Shown here one piece after another: positions 6,452 to 13,024 of a stretch of DNA of 13,024 bases. Under the pieces are notes generated by a model, which had not been told where the DNA came from, searched no databases, and was given only the letters and a program-made list of their open reading frames with translations. Source of the DNA: Geopsychrobacter sp. (lineage in GTDB: Bacteria; Desulfobacterota; Desulfuromonadia; Desulfuromonadales; Geopsychrobacteraceae); assembly GCA_021647445.1 (NCBI GenBank), contig JAKIUS010000008.1, positions 1 to 13,024 on the forward strand. Direction: 5' to 3'. Each line of letters begins with the position of its first letter. Positions within the stretch are counted from its first letter, which is position 1. The position numbers and the translations under genes are program-made.

Positions 6452-6460
6452 TGCTAATAT
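6452..6460 (+). promoter_or_regulatory. Candidate extended -10 for the phosphatidyltransferase gene
   Basis: TG (6452-6453), one base, then TAATAT (6455-6460) form an extended -10. It predicts a start near 6467, about 31 bases before ATG 6498. No convincing -35 is present. Confidence 0.3.
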
Positions 6461-6497
6461 CCGAATTTCTTTTGGAATGCTTGTGAGTTGGGAGCCT

Positions 6498-7070
6498 ATG
6501 AAGAATCCTAAATATGTCTATTTGCAGATCCTGACCGTTTCACGGGTCTTTTTTGCTGCTGGATTGGCGGCAATTTTTGCCGCTTATGGTGTGAACGTCT
6601 GGACCGTCTTGGCCGCAGCACTGCTCGGCACTCTCGCCGAGTTGAGTGATCTTTTTGATGGCATGATGGCGCGCAAATATGATTTGACCAGTGATTTTGG
6701 CAAATTTTTCGACCCCTACACCGATTCCATTGCGCGCCTTATCATGTTCTTCGCCTTGGCTCATGTGCATCTTGTGCCGCTGTGGTTACCGGTTTTTATG
6801 GCATTGCGCGACGTTTCGGTCAGCTATATCCGTCTCTTTGCCATGAAAGAGAATGTGATCATGGCTTCCCGCTTCTCTGGCAAGGTCAAGGCCTGGGCGC
6901 AAGGGGTCGGTTATTTTCTGCTGCTGACTATCGGTCTGCTCGGATGTTTTGATCTGGATCTGACCTTTTATATTCCCTACATTGCCCTGATCATTTTACT
7001 GGTGACCCTCTGGTCGCTGGTTGATTACGCGGGTTATCTGTTGGTGTTGCTGCGCAAGAGTAAGGGATAA
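6498..7070 (+). CDS. CDP-alcohol phosphatidyltransferase (PgsA-like)
   Basis: This is a 190-residue inner-membrane enzyme. It carries the complete family signature DG-x2-AR-x8-G-x3-D-x3-D at residues 54-76 (Asp54, Gly55, Ala58, Arg59, Gly68, Asp72, Asp76), preceded by Asp51. Hydrophobic segments surround it on both sides (about 12-32, 36-50, 78-102 and several after 140), as in PgsA. In the family this site transfers a phosphatidyl group from CDP-diacylglycerol to an alcohol. The adjacent HAD phosphatase makes glycerol-3-phosphate the most likely acceptor, giving phosphatidylglycerophosphate. Inositol phosphate or other acceptors cannot be excluded from sequence. ATG 6498 follows GGGAG (6490-6494). 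The longer open frame upstream only runs through the pseudogene relic. Confidence 0.88.
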   Translation: MKNPKYVYLQILTVSRVFFAAGLAAIFAAYGVNVWTVLAAALLGTLAELSDLFDGMMARKYDLTSDFGKFFDPYTDSIARLIMFFALAHVHLVPLWLPVFMALRDVSVSYIRLFAMKENVIMASRFSGKVKAWAQGVGYFLLLTIGLLGCFDLDLTFYIPYIALIILLVTLWSLVDYAGYLLVLLRKSKG

Positions 7071-7104
7071 ACTCGATGCAGTTTCATGGCCTGAGGTCCC
7101 AGAG

Positions 7105-7674
7105 ATGAATCATGTGCTTTATGGCCTGTTTGCCGGGCATCGTCAGCGACGTAAACTTGGACAGCTTTTGCTTGAGTCTCCGCGACAGGGGACGGTTGAT
7201 ATTGATCTTGCGGCGCTGAAATCTGCCGGGATCTGTTCGCTTGTGTTCGATTTTGATGGAGTCCTGGCCCCCCACGCTGCGGCGACACCACTCGATGAAA
7301 TGGCGAAGGTCCTTGAGTCAGCTCTTGAACTTTTTGGCGCGGGTCAGGTTTTCATCTTAAGTAATAAGCCTTCTGTAGAGCGACTTGACTGGTTCCGGCA
7401 GAACTTTCCCGGGGTTGTTTTTGTCGGTGAGGTACGGAAAAAACCCTATCCCGATGGCCTGCAGAAGGTCTCTGCCCTTGGTGGTTATGCTACTTCACAA
7501 ATTGCCCTGCTTGATGACCGTCTGATGACCGGCGGTTTGGCCTGTCTGCATGCCGGAGCAAAATTTGTTTATATCTCAAGTCCTTTGGTCGATTTCTCTC
7601 GACACCCATTTAAGGAATCATTCTTTGCCTTGTTGCGCTTTGTTGAAACTGTTCTTGCCCGTTTTGCTGCCTAG
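7105..7674 (+). CDS. YqeG/Gep4-like HAD-superfamily phosphatase
   Basis: This 189-residue cytoplasmic protein has all four HAD motifs. Motif I is FDFDGVL (Asp49 nucleophile, Asp51 acid/base), motif II is LSNKP (Ser86), motif III is in RKKPYPDGL (Lys112/113), and motif IV is LLDDRLMTG (Asp137, Asp138). The spacing, the absence of a large cap domain and the stretch from RKKP to LTG-like motif IV resemble YqeG and yeast Gep4, which dephosphorylate phosphatidylglycerophosphate. The gene starts 34 bp after the phosphatidyltransferase, supporting a two-step phosphatidylglycerol pathway. The substrate is inferred from that context. ATG 7105 is the only reasonable start, with GAGG at 7093-7096 as ribosome binding site. 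Confidence 0.78.
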   Translation: MNHVLYGLFAGHRQRRKLGQLLLESPRQGTVDIDLAALKSAGICSLVFDFDGVLAPHAAATPLDEMAKVLESALELFGAGQVFILSNKPSVERLDWFRQNFPGVVFVGEVRKKPYPDGLQKVSALGGYATSQIALLDDRLMTGGLACLHAGAKFVYISSPLVDFSRHPFKESFFALLRFVETVLARFAA

Positions 7675-7842
7675 AATTTAAGACCACGGCTGAGTACTTG
7701 CTGCGAAGGCATGCGGTCTGCAAGTATCCCCTGCGGTAGACCTTGTCATTTAACGTGCCCTCTGGCAACAGCAGCATTCCGCATGCTGTTTGGATTGGGA
7801 GGGTTCCGAATGGTTACAATTTATTAATTATTAAAGTTTTCC
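7675..7842. other. Intergenic region with overlapping inverted repeats
   Basis: Several inverted repeats overlap here: TACTTGC (7695-7701) with GCAAGTA (7720-7726); GGTCTGC (7715-7721) with GTAGACC (7736-7742, one G-T pair); AGACC (7681-7685) with GGTCT (7715-7719); and CAGCAT (7772-7777) with ATGCTG (7783-7788). Arms share bases, so not all can form at once. No T-run marks a terminator. Confidence 0.6.
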
Positions 7843-7871
7843 TTGTTTGTGAATGCGAACATTTTTATGAT
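7843..7871 (+). promoter_or_regulatory. Candidate promoter for the unrecognised gene at 7908
   Basis: TTGTTT (7843-7848) and TATGAT (7866-7871) are 17 bp apart within an AT-rich tract. The predicted start near 7878 gives a leader of about 30 bases to ATG 7908. Confidence 0.4.
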
Positions 7872-7907
7872 AGAGCTCTTTATTTTTACGTTGTTTTTCG
7901 CGATTTT

Positions 7908-8333
7908 ATGCGAATTCTGGTAAATGCTGAAGGGCAGGTCATGCTAATCTGCAGCAAAGAAGAATTCAGGAATTTTGTCGAACATGTGCCGAACCTCTGT
8001 GTCAATGGTTTGGTCTCGTCCGACTATTGTCGTTTCTTTAAGGTTGATTTCTACTCGAGTCGAAATCTGCTGCTTGAGACCTATGAAGATTTTATCGCCT
8101 GTTGTAATTGGTTATCCGGTTGCCGTTTTGATGACTATGCGACCCATTTTTCCCCAGGTTCCGATCGCCTGCTGGCACGCTTGAATAGCACTTTTGATCA
8201 TCCCATGCAGCATGGGACCCTGATCGCGGCGGTTCTTTTCATGGAGTTGCCCCATGTGATTCCAGGAAACTCTCCCGGTTTGACCGTTGGTGTTTCAAGG
8301 TTCTGTCCGCGCCTCAGCGGTGCACGTACTTAA
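7908..8333 (+). CDS. Hypothetical protein, about 141 residues
   Basis: I do not recognise this protein. From ATG 7908 it reads MRILVNAEGQVMLICSKEEF, then a mixed, moderately cysteine-rich globular sequence with no signal peptide. The only hydrophobic stretch is a short one near residues 108-120 (TLIAAVLFMELPHVIPG), too short to be sure of a membrane helix. The open frame extends upstream to 7743, but there is no ATG or ribosome binding site in that part, and the predicted promoter lies inside it. ATG 7908 itself has no clear ribosome binding site. ATG 7941 (130 residues) has AAGGG at 7930-7934 and may be the true start. The neighbouring genes give no hint of its role. Confidence 0.5.
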   Translation: MRILVNAEGQVMLICSKEEFRNFVEHVPNLCVNGLVSSDYCRFFKVDFYSSRNLLLETYEDFIACCNWLSGCRFDDYATHFSPGSDRLLARLNSTFDHPMQHGTLIAAVLFMELPHVIPGNSPGLTVGVSRFCPRLSGART

Positions 8334-8401
8334 AAAACAATCATCCTGCCTCCCTTTATCTCTGTTTTTGCCCTGTCTCTGCCTTCTGCATCCAGCATCT
8401 C

Positions 8402-8431
8402 TTGACATTAAGCTGACTAACAGAATATTAT
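8402..8431 (+). promoter_or_regulatory. Promoter of the lrp-like/lysA operon
   Basis: A perfect -35 TTGACA (8402-8407) and TATTAT (8426-8431; 5 of 6) are separated by 18 bp. The expected start is near 8438-8439, only two or three bases before ATG 8441, which has no ribosome binding site. Confidence 0.75.
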
Positions 8432-8437
8432 TCTGTT
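8419..8437. promoter_or_regulatory. Lrp-family operator palindrome over the -10 box
   Basis: AACAGAATA-T-TATTCTGTT is a perfect 19-bp dyad (arms 8419-8427 and 8429-8437). Its core CAGAATATTATTCTG (8421-8435) fits the E. coli Lrp consensus YAGHAWATTWTDCTR at all 15 positions. It covers the -10 box of the regulator's own promoter, the position expected for autorepression. Confidence 0.8.
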
Positions 8438-8440
8438 TAT

Positions 8441-8902
8441 ATGAGTGATTCAAGAATATTTGACGACATTGACTTGAGAATACTGGAGATTCTTCAGGAG
8501 AAGGCGCGTATTCCCAATGTCGAGGTCGCACGTCAGATCGGCATGGCTCCGTCGGCGGTTCTTGAACGGATCCGTAAACTGGAGCAGCAAGGGGTCATTC
8601 AGGGTTATGAGGTTCGGCTTGATCCTGCCCATTTTGGCCAGGGATTGATTGCCTTTGTTGAGTTACAGATTTCCGGGGCCATCGACATAGGTCCGCAGCT
8701 CTCAGCTATTCCCGGCGCTCAGGAAGTCTTCCAGACCAGTGGCACCAATAATTATCTATGTAAGGTACGGGTCACTTCGTTACAGGAACTTGGACGCTGT
8801 TTAAGGGATGATTTCGCCGCGCTTGAAGGCGTCAGCCATGTCAGCGCGCGGATCGTTCTCGATACCTTAAAGGAAACGCGAAAAATAAGTCTTGATCAAT
8901 AA
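8441..8902 (+). CDS. Lrp/AsnC-family transcriptional regulator
   Basis: This 153-residue protein has the standard two-domain layout. The N-terminal winged helix-turn-helix (about residues 8-58) reads DDIDLRILEILQEKARI, then VEVARQIGMAPSAVLERIRKLEQQGVI. After a hinge, the C-terminal RAM domain (about 66-145) forms the oligomer and binds an amino acid. Family members are dimers to octamers that usually repress their own gene and control amino-acid genes nearby. A palindrome matching the Lrp consensus lies on its promoter. Eleven bases separate it from a lysA-type gene, so lysine or diaminopimelate is a reasonable guess for the effector, as with archaeal LysM. The ATG lacks a ribosome binding site, and the transcript appears nearly leaderless. 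Confidence 0.93.
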   Translation: MSDSRIFDDIDLRILEILQEKARIPNVEVARQIGMAPSAVLERIRKLEQQGVIQGYEVRLDPAHFGQGLIAFVELQISGAIDIGPQLSAIPGAQEVFQTSGTNNYLCKVRVTSLQELGRCLRDDFAALEGVSHVSARIVLDTLKETRKISLDQ

Positions 8903-8913
8903 GGAGTTAGGTC

Positions 8914-10185
8914 ATGCCCATGTCGAATGATTTTAAAAGCCGCTTGCAACCTGTTGTGGCAGAGATTGCCGCACACTACGGGACGCCCTTCCATATCTAT
9001 GATGAGGTCGGAATCCGTGAGACCGGCGAGGCCTTGAAGTCGGCGTTCTCTTCGATCGATGGATTTCAGGAGTATTACGCGGTCAAGGCTCTACCGAATC
9101 CCCAAATACTGAAGATTATGCACGAACTCGGTTTCGGTTTTGATTGCAGCTCGATCCCCGAACTGATTCTTAGTCGCGGGGTTGGCGCGCGGGGGGAACA
9201 GATCATGTTTACCTCGAACAATACTACCACCGAGGAGTTTGATTTTGCCGCTCAAGAGGGTGGTTGTATCCTGAACCTGGACGATCTCTCCTTGCTTGAC
9301 AAGGTTCCGCAACTGCCTGAACTGGTCTGCTTTCGCTACAATCCCGGACCGCGGCGTACCGGGAATATCATCATCGGTAACCCGGTTGAGGCCAAGTATG
9401 GTGTGACCCATGATCAGGTGGTTGAGGCCTACCGTCAGGCGCGTGACAAGGGTGCTACCCGTTTCGGCCTGCATACCATGGTCGCATCGAATGAACTCGA
9501 TTATACCTATATGGTCGAAACTGCCCGTATGCTGCTTGCGGTTGCCGGTGAGGTCGAGTCGGCGCTCGGTATCCGTTTCGAGTTTGTGAATATCGGTGGT
9601 GGGTTCGGCATTCCCTATCGTCCCGATCAGCAGGCGCTCGATCTGCCGCAGATGGCAAGGGAGATAACGGCGCTCTTTGCTGAATATAAGGCAGAGCATG
9701 GCTATGTCCCCAAGATGGTCATGGAGAGTGGACGTTATATGACCGGACCTCATGGTGCGTTGGTGACCCGGGCGATCAACCTGAAACAGACCTATCGTGA
9801 TTATGTCGGGGTCGATAGCTGCATGTCCGCGTTGATGCGTCCGGCCCTTTATGAGGCCTATCATCATATCGATGTGATCGGTAAGGCGGATCAGGCCGCG
9901 ACCAAGGTCTACGATGTGGTCGGTTCGCTGTGCGAAAATAATGATAAATTTGCCGTACAGCGTGAATTGCCCGTTATCGAGGAGGGTGATCTGTTGATGA
10001 TTCACGATACCGGTGCACATGGCCATGCCATGGGGTTCCAGTATAACGGTCGTCTGCGTCCGCAGGAGTTGTTGCTGCGCGCCAATGGCAGTGTCGAGTT
10101 GATCCGTCGTGCCGAGACCAATGAAGACTATTTTGCGACTCAGAATTTTGTTGCCGATGAGTTTAAACCTGCGCGGCAGGGCTAA
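8914..10185 (+). CDS. lysA: Diaminopimelate decarboxylase-type PLP enzyme
   Basis: This 423-residue fold-type III PLP decarboxylase would convert meso-diaminopimelate to L-lysine plus CO2, the last lysine step. Visible elements are the PLP lysine in YYAVKALPN (Lys58), His187 in GLHTMVASNELD, the glycine-rich phosphate loop GGGFGIPY (228-235), ESGRY (271-275), GSLCENNDKFA with Cys340 and Glu341 from the partner subunit's site, and Tyr377 in GFQYNGR. The segment around His187 replaces the HIGS motif of E. coli LysA with MVASNE, as in another LysA branch. Related enzymes act on ornithine, arginine or carboxynorspermidine, but CENND and RRAETNEDYF favour LysA. AAGGAG (8901-8906) serves ATG 8914. 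A second ATG at 8920 is possible. Confidence 0.82.
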   Translation: MPMSNDFKSRLQPVVAEIAAHYGTPFHIYDEVGIRETGEALKSAFSSIDGFQEYYAVKALPNPQILKIMHELGFGFDCSSIPELILSRGVGARGEQIMFTSNNTTTEEFDFAAQEGGCILNLDDLSLLDKVPQLPELVCFRYNPGPRRTGNIIIGNPVEAKYGVTHDQVVEAYRQARDKGATRFGLHTMVASNELDYTYMVETARMLLAVAGEVESALGIRFEFVNIGGGFGIPYRPDQQALDLPQMAREITALFAEYKAEHGYVPKMVMESGRYMTGPHGALVTRAINLKQTYRDYVGVDSCMSALMRPALYEAYHHIDVIGKADQAATKVYDVVGSLCENNDKFAVQRELPVIEEGDLLMIHDTGAHGHAMGFQYNGRLRPQELLLRANGSVELIRRAETNEDYFATQNFVADEFKPARQG

Positions 10186-10188
10186 AAC

Positions 10189-11490
10189 ATGACTGCTGGT
10201 CTTGTAGGCCCTCTTGAAATTAAGTCTCTTGCTTTCGGCGGTAATGGTGTTGCCCGTTTCGGTGGCCAAGTTGTTTTTGTGCGTGGAGCCGTGCCGGGAG
10301 ATGTTGTTTGGGGCCGGGTGCTGATTAAGAAAAAACGTTTCGCCGAAGTCGAGGCGATCCGTTTTGAGCAAAGCTCAACGCAGCGCTGTGAACCTCTCTG
10401 CCCAGTGTTTGGCGAGTGTGGAGGCTGTCAATGGCAGATGCTTCCCTATGCGCAGCAGTTGCAGTATAAGGAACAGATCTTCCCGGATATCCTGGCGCGT
10501 CATTGCGGTATTGAAGGCGAGCAGATCTCGATCATTCTGGAATCGCCCACTGCCTGGAACTACCGCAGTCGGGTGCAGTTCAAGTGTCGTGGCCTCGATG
10601 ATGGCCAACTGCTGATCGGCTTCTATCGGCCGGGCAGCCATTTTGTAGTGGATGCGCCAACCTGTCCGGTTGCCGCTCCGGTCTTTAATCGATTGCTCCC
10701 CCGTTTACGCAGGCTGTTTCACAAGACCTCCTGTGTCGATCAGATTACACAGATCGATATGGAGACTGGTGATTTTGAGCAGGTCCGACTGGTTGTGCAT
10801 TATCGTGGTTCCGACGAGCGCGTACTGCGGCAGATTCTGGCCCCCTTGTTGCGGGAAGACAGCTTGGCGGTTTTTGTTAAAGTTGGGCGTCGTGGTCACT
10901 TGCACCAACTTGGTGGTCCACGACAGTTGACCATAGAGGTCGATGAACCGCCGCTGCAGCTCGCTTATGCGGCCGGTGGCTTTTCGCAGATTAATCTGGC
11001 ACAGAATCGCCGGATGGTCGCCGAGGCATTGCGCATGGCCGCCCCTGAATCTGACTGGCGTGTGCTCGATCTTTATTGCGGAATGGGCAACTTCAGTCTG
11101 CCCTTCGCCCGTAGGGTTAAAGAGCTGATCGCTGTTGAAGATTTTGCTGGATCGGTGGCGCAGGGTGCGGAGAACGCGCAACAGAACTGCATCGATAACC
11201 TCGAATTCCACGCCCGTTCGGCCTGCGGGGCCTATGCAGCGTTTGAAGGTACTGACGGATTTGACCTGGTTGTTCTTGATCCGCCACGCAGCGGGGCTAA
11301 GGAGGTCGTCGCCGATCTGGTTGCCCGGCAGGTGAAACGGATTCTCTATGTCTCCTGTGATCCTATGACTCTGGCGCGTGATCTGAAGGTTCTGCTCAGC
11401 GGGGGCTATCGGTTGGTTGAGAGTCTGCCCATCGATATGTTCCCCCAGACCTGGCATCTTGAAAGCCTCTCTTTGTTGGTACGGGACTGA
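10189..11490 (+). CDS. rlmD: RlmD/TrmA-family RNA uracil-5 methyltransferase
   Basis: The 433-residue enzyme transfers a methyl group from S-adenosylmethionine to C5 of uracil in RNA. For RlmD (RumA) this is U1939 of 23S rRNA. An N-terminal TRAM-like domain (about residues 5-58) is followed by the iron-sulfur ligands Cys71, Cys77, Cys80 (C-x5-C-x2-C) and Cys159. The SAM-binding domain starts at VLDLYCGMGNFSLPFA, with motif DPPRSGA, the catalytic Cys390 in VSCDPMTLARDL, and the general base Glu425 in HLESLSLL. The [4Fe-4S] motif plus TRAM domain separates it from TrmA, but RlmC and RlmCD share them, so the exact uracil is not certain. It starts three bases after lysA and so belongs to the same operon. 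The link to lysine is probably only positional. Confidence 0.88.
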   Translation: MTAGLVGPLEIKSLAFGGNGVARFGGQVVFVRGAVPGDVVWGRVLIKKKRFAEVEAIRFEQSSTQRCEPLCPVFGECGGCQWQMLPYAQQLQYKEQIFPDILARHCGIEGEQISIILESPTAWNYRSRVQFKCRGLDDGQLLIGFYRPGSHFVVDAPTCPVAAPVFNRLLPRLRRLFHKTSCVDQITQIDMETGDFEQVRLVVHYRGSDERVLRQILAPLLREDSLAVFVKVGRRGHLHQLGGPRQLTIEVDEPPLQLAYAAGGFSQINLAQNRRMVAEALRMAAPESDWRVLDLYCGMGNFSLPFARRVKELIAVEDFAGSVAQGAENAQQNCIDNLEFHARSACGAYAAFEGTDGFDLVVLDPPRSGAKEVVADLVARQVKRILYVSCDPMTLARDLKVLLSGGYRLVESLPIDMFPQTWHLESLSLLVRD

Positions 11491-11549
11491 CCCTTTTGCG
11501 GTTTTTCTTGCAGTTGTCGAAGGGGATGTTTATTATTATGCCAAGCATC

Positions 11550-11628
11550 CTGTCGGTCTATCCATGAACTGGCTGTAAATCTGACCTTAAGCAGCCAAAT
11601 ATTCGCTTCAGCTCTGATAGCCCGACAG
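11550..11628. repeat. Long-arm inverted repeat between rlmD and the DUF2148 gene
   Basis: CTGTCGGTCTAT (11550-11561) and ATAGCCCGACAG (11617-11628) pair at 11 of 12 positions. Within the enclosed 55 bases GGCTGT (11571-11576) can pair with GCAGCC (11591-11596). No T-run follows, so this resembles a folded leader or small RNA more than a terminator. Confidence 0.65.
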
Positions 11629-11684
11629 ACCGCAAGGCTCATTCCTGCTTTACTTGGCGCAATTTTTAGTTTTGGGGAGTTATC

Positions 11685-12215
11685 ATGTTGCAGTTGGATA
11701 ATGAGATTGAAACAGAGGGTCTGCTCGAATCGGCCCGTCAGATCTGTCTGGCTGCGCGCACCGCACCTAAAGGGCGTGGTAAGGATCTGTTGACGACGGC
11801 AGTTGTCAGTGGAGATGAAAAGGCACTGATCGCGGAGCGGATGCGTGAAATTGGCAGGCGGAACGAGTTGCCGTTTTTCCTGCGTGATGCCGATAATCTT
11901 GATGCTGTCGCGTTGTTGGTCTTGATTGGCACACGAAAAGAACCGCTGGGCCTGCCTCATTGTGGATTTTGCGGCTTTGCCGATTGCCGAGCTCTGCTCG
12001 ATTCTGGTGGTTTTTGTAGTTTCAATGTCGGGGATCTCGGTATCTCTCTTGGTTCCGCAGTCAGTCGTGCCGCTGATATGCGTATCGATAATCGTATTAT
12101 GTACACGGTCGGCAAGGCGGTTCTCGAGCTTGAACTCCTCTCTCGTGAGATTAAGTTGGTCTACGGCATCCCCCTCTCGGTCACGGCCAAAAATCCATTT
12201 TTTGATCGTGGTTGA
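11685..12215 (+). CDS. DUF2148 ferredoxin-domain protein
   Basis: This 176-residue protein matches the DUF2148 family found mostly in anaerobes. The N-terminal half carries ARTAPKGRGKD (residues 24-34), a family hallmark. The cysteine cluster Cys93, Cys96, Cys101 and Cys111 (HCGFCGFADC, then GGFCSFNVGD) is expected to hold an iron-sulfur cluster. The C-terminal segment AADMRIDNRIMYTVGKA is also typical. The protein is soluble and has no other domain. Its electron partner and reaction are unknown, and it is probably a redox protein of the cytoplasm. GGGGAG (11674-11679) is a strong ribosome binding site for ATG 11685. The gene stands alone, after a 194-bp gap with a long inverted repeat and before a hairpin. 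Confidence 0.9.
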   Translation: MLQLDNEIETEGLLESARQICLAARTAPKGRGKDLLTTAVVSGDEKALIAERMREIGRRNELPFFLRDADNLDAVALLVLIGTRKEPLGLPHCGFCGFADCRALLDSGGFCSFNVGDLGISLGSAVSRAADMRIDNRIMYTVGKAVLELELLSREIKLVYGIPLSVTAKNPFFDRG

Positions 12216-12217
12216 AT

Positions 12218-12262
12218 CAGGTCCAGCTTTGCCTAATATCTAGTCAAAGCTGGATATACCTG
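12218..12262. repeat. Hairpin after the DUF2148 gene
   Basis: TCCAGCTTTG (12222-12231) and CAAAGCTGGA (12245-12254) form a perfect 10-bp stem with a 13-base loop. CAGG (12218-12221) and CCTG (12259-12262) extend it past an asymmetric bulge. No T-run follows on the plus strand, so it may stabilise a 3' end or terminate with help from Rho. Confidence 0.75.
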
Positions 12263-12325
12263 CATCTTATTTGTGCAAACATACTTGAAGAGGATGAGTG
12301 CCTGCGGGTCAATTACTTCTTCTGA

Positions 12326-12820
<495 letters not shown>

Positions 12821-12870
12821 ACCTGTTTTTTTTATCCAGTTACAATTTTTAACCAAGGAGATTGCATCAA

Positions 12871-13024
12871 ATGACAGCGAGTGAAGCAGTAAAATTTGGC
12901 GAAGATAACGACTGCAGAATGGTCGATTACAAATTTCTCGATTTTATCGGCGTCTGGCAGCATTTTTCGACGCCGATCACCGAATTCAGCGAAGACACCT
13001 TTGATGAGGGGATCGGTTTCGACG
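12871..13024 (+). CDS. glnA: Glutamine synthetase type I, 5' part only
   Basis: Only the first 51 residues are in the window, and the gene runs off the right edge. The text MTASEAVKFGEDNDC then MVDYKFLDFIGVWQHFSTP and FDEGIGFD aligns with the start of GlnA (VDLRFTDTKGKEQHVTIP, then FFEEGKMFD). The enzyme makes glutamine from glutamate, ammonia and ATP in the cytoplasm, and is the main ammonia-assimilating step. The ribosome binding site AAGGAG lies at 12855-12860. It follows glnB with no terminator visible in the 50-bp gap apart from a short T-run, so both genes are probably transcribed together. Confidence 0.93.
   Translation, partial: MTASEAVKFGEDNDCRMVDYKFLDFIGVWQHFSTPITEFSEDTFDEGIGFD

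Noticed and set aside
6330..6497. Upstream extension of the phosphatidyltransferase frame
   Set aside because: This part reads through the ADP-ribosylglycohydrolase relic in another frame. ATG 6498 has a ribosome binding site and the normal family start.
8914..10185. Carboxynorspermidine decarboxylase (NspC) as the identity of this gene
   Set aside because: The CENND and RRAETNEDYF segments, the ESGRY motif and the 423-residue length fit the diaminopimelate decarboxylase branch better.
9091..10371. 426-codon open frame on the minus strand
   Set aside because: It lies opposite lysA, whose protein sequence and motifs are intact. The translated antisense text has no recognisable family and arises from the codon bias of the true gene.
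10705..11457. 250-codon minus-strand frame opposite rlmD
   Set aside because: It is a shadow of the methyltransferase domain, whose catalytic motifs are intact on the plus strand.

Overview
The window looks like chromosomal core sequence from a Desulfobacterota bacterium, most likely of the Desulfuromonadales (Geobacter/Pelobacter/Desulfuromonas type). This is inferred from overall gene style (IHF-alpha followed by a MerR-type regulator and a proline tRNA, a DUF2148 protein, and a glnB-glnA pair) and not from a database search. Every gene I can support lies on the plus strand. The large minus-strand open frames are shadows of these genes. I see no insertion sequence, prophage or CRISPR array.

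Layout. Positions 1-378 hold the 3' end of a LolD-type ABC ATPase. A promoter region with a three-copy 11-bp repeat leads into ihfA and an overlapping MerR-family gene (533-1191). A tRNA-Pro(GGG) with a strong terminator follows (1241-1375). After about 250 bp without a gene come a tandem GAF-domain protein and yaeQ (1624-3376), an SseB-like gene with its own promoter and terminator (3511-4033), and a YbiT-type ABC-F ATPase (4082-5716). A small-gene stretch (5811-6424) carries two tiny membrane proteins and a broken ADP-ribosylglycohydrolase gene. Next is a likely phosphatidylglycerol pair: a CDP-alcohol phosphatidyltransferase and a YqeG/Gep4-like HAD phosphatase (6498-7674). An unrecognised gene (7908-8333) follows a structured intergenic region.

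The second half has three recognisable units. An Lrp/AsnC regulator, a diaminopimelate decarboxylase-type gene (lysA) and an RlmD-type RNA methyltransferase form one tight operon (8441-11490). A 19-bp perfect palindrome that fits the E. coli Lrp consensus sits on the promoter of this operon, and the predicted transcript starts almost at the ATG. A DUF2148 protein (11685-12215) follows a gap with a long inverted repeat. The window closes with glnB and the start of glnA, the nitrogen-control pair, preceded by a candidate sigma-54 promoter.

No clearly new multi-gene system is present. The most informative signals are regulatory (the Lrp-like operator, the sigma-54 site, the repeats before ihfA) and degenerative (the ADP-ribosylglycohydrolase relic, and the non-canonical second Walker A in the ABC-F protein).
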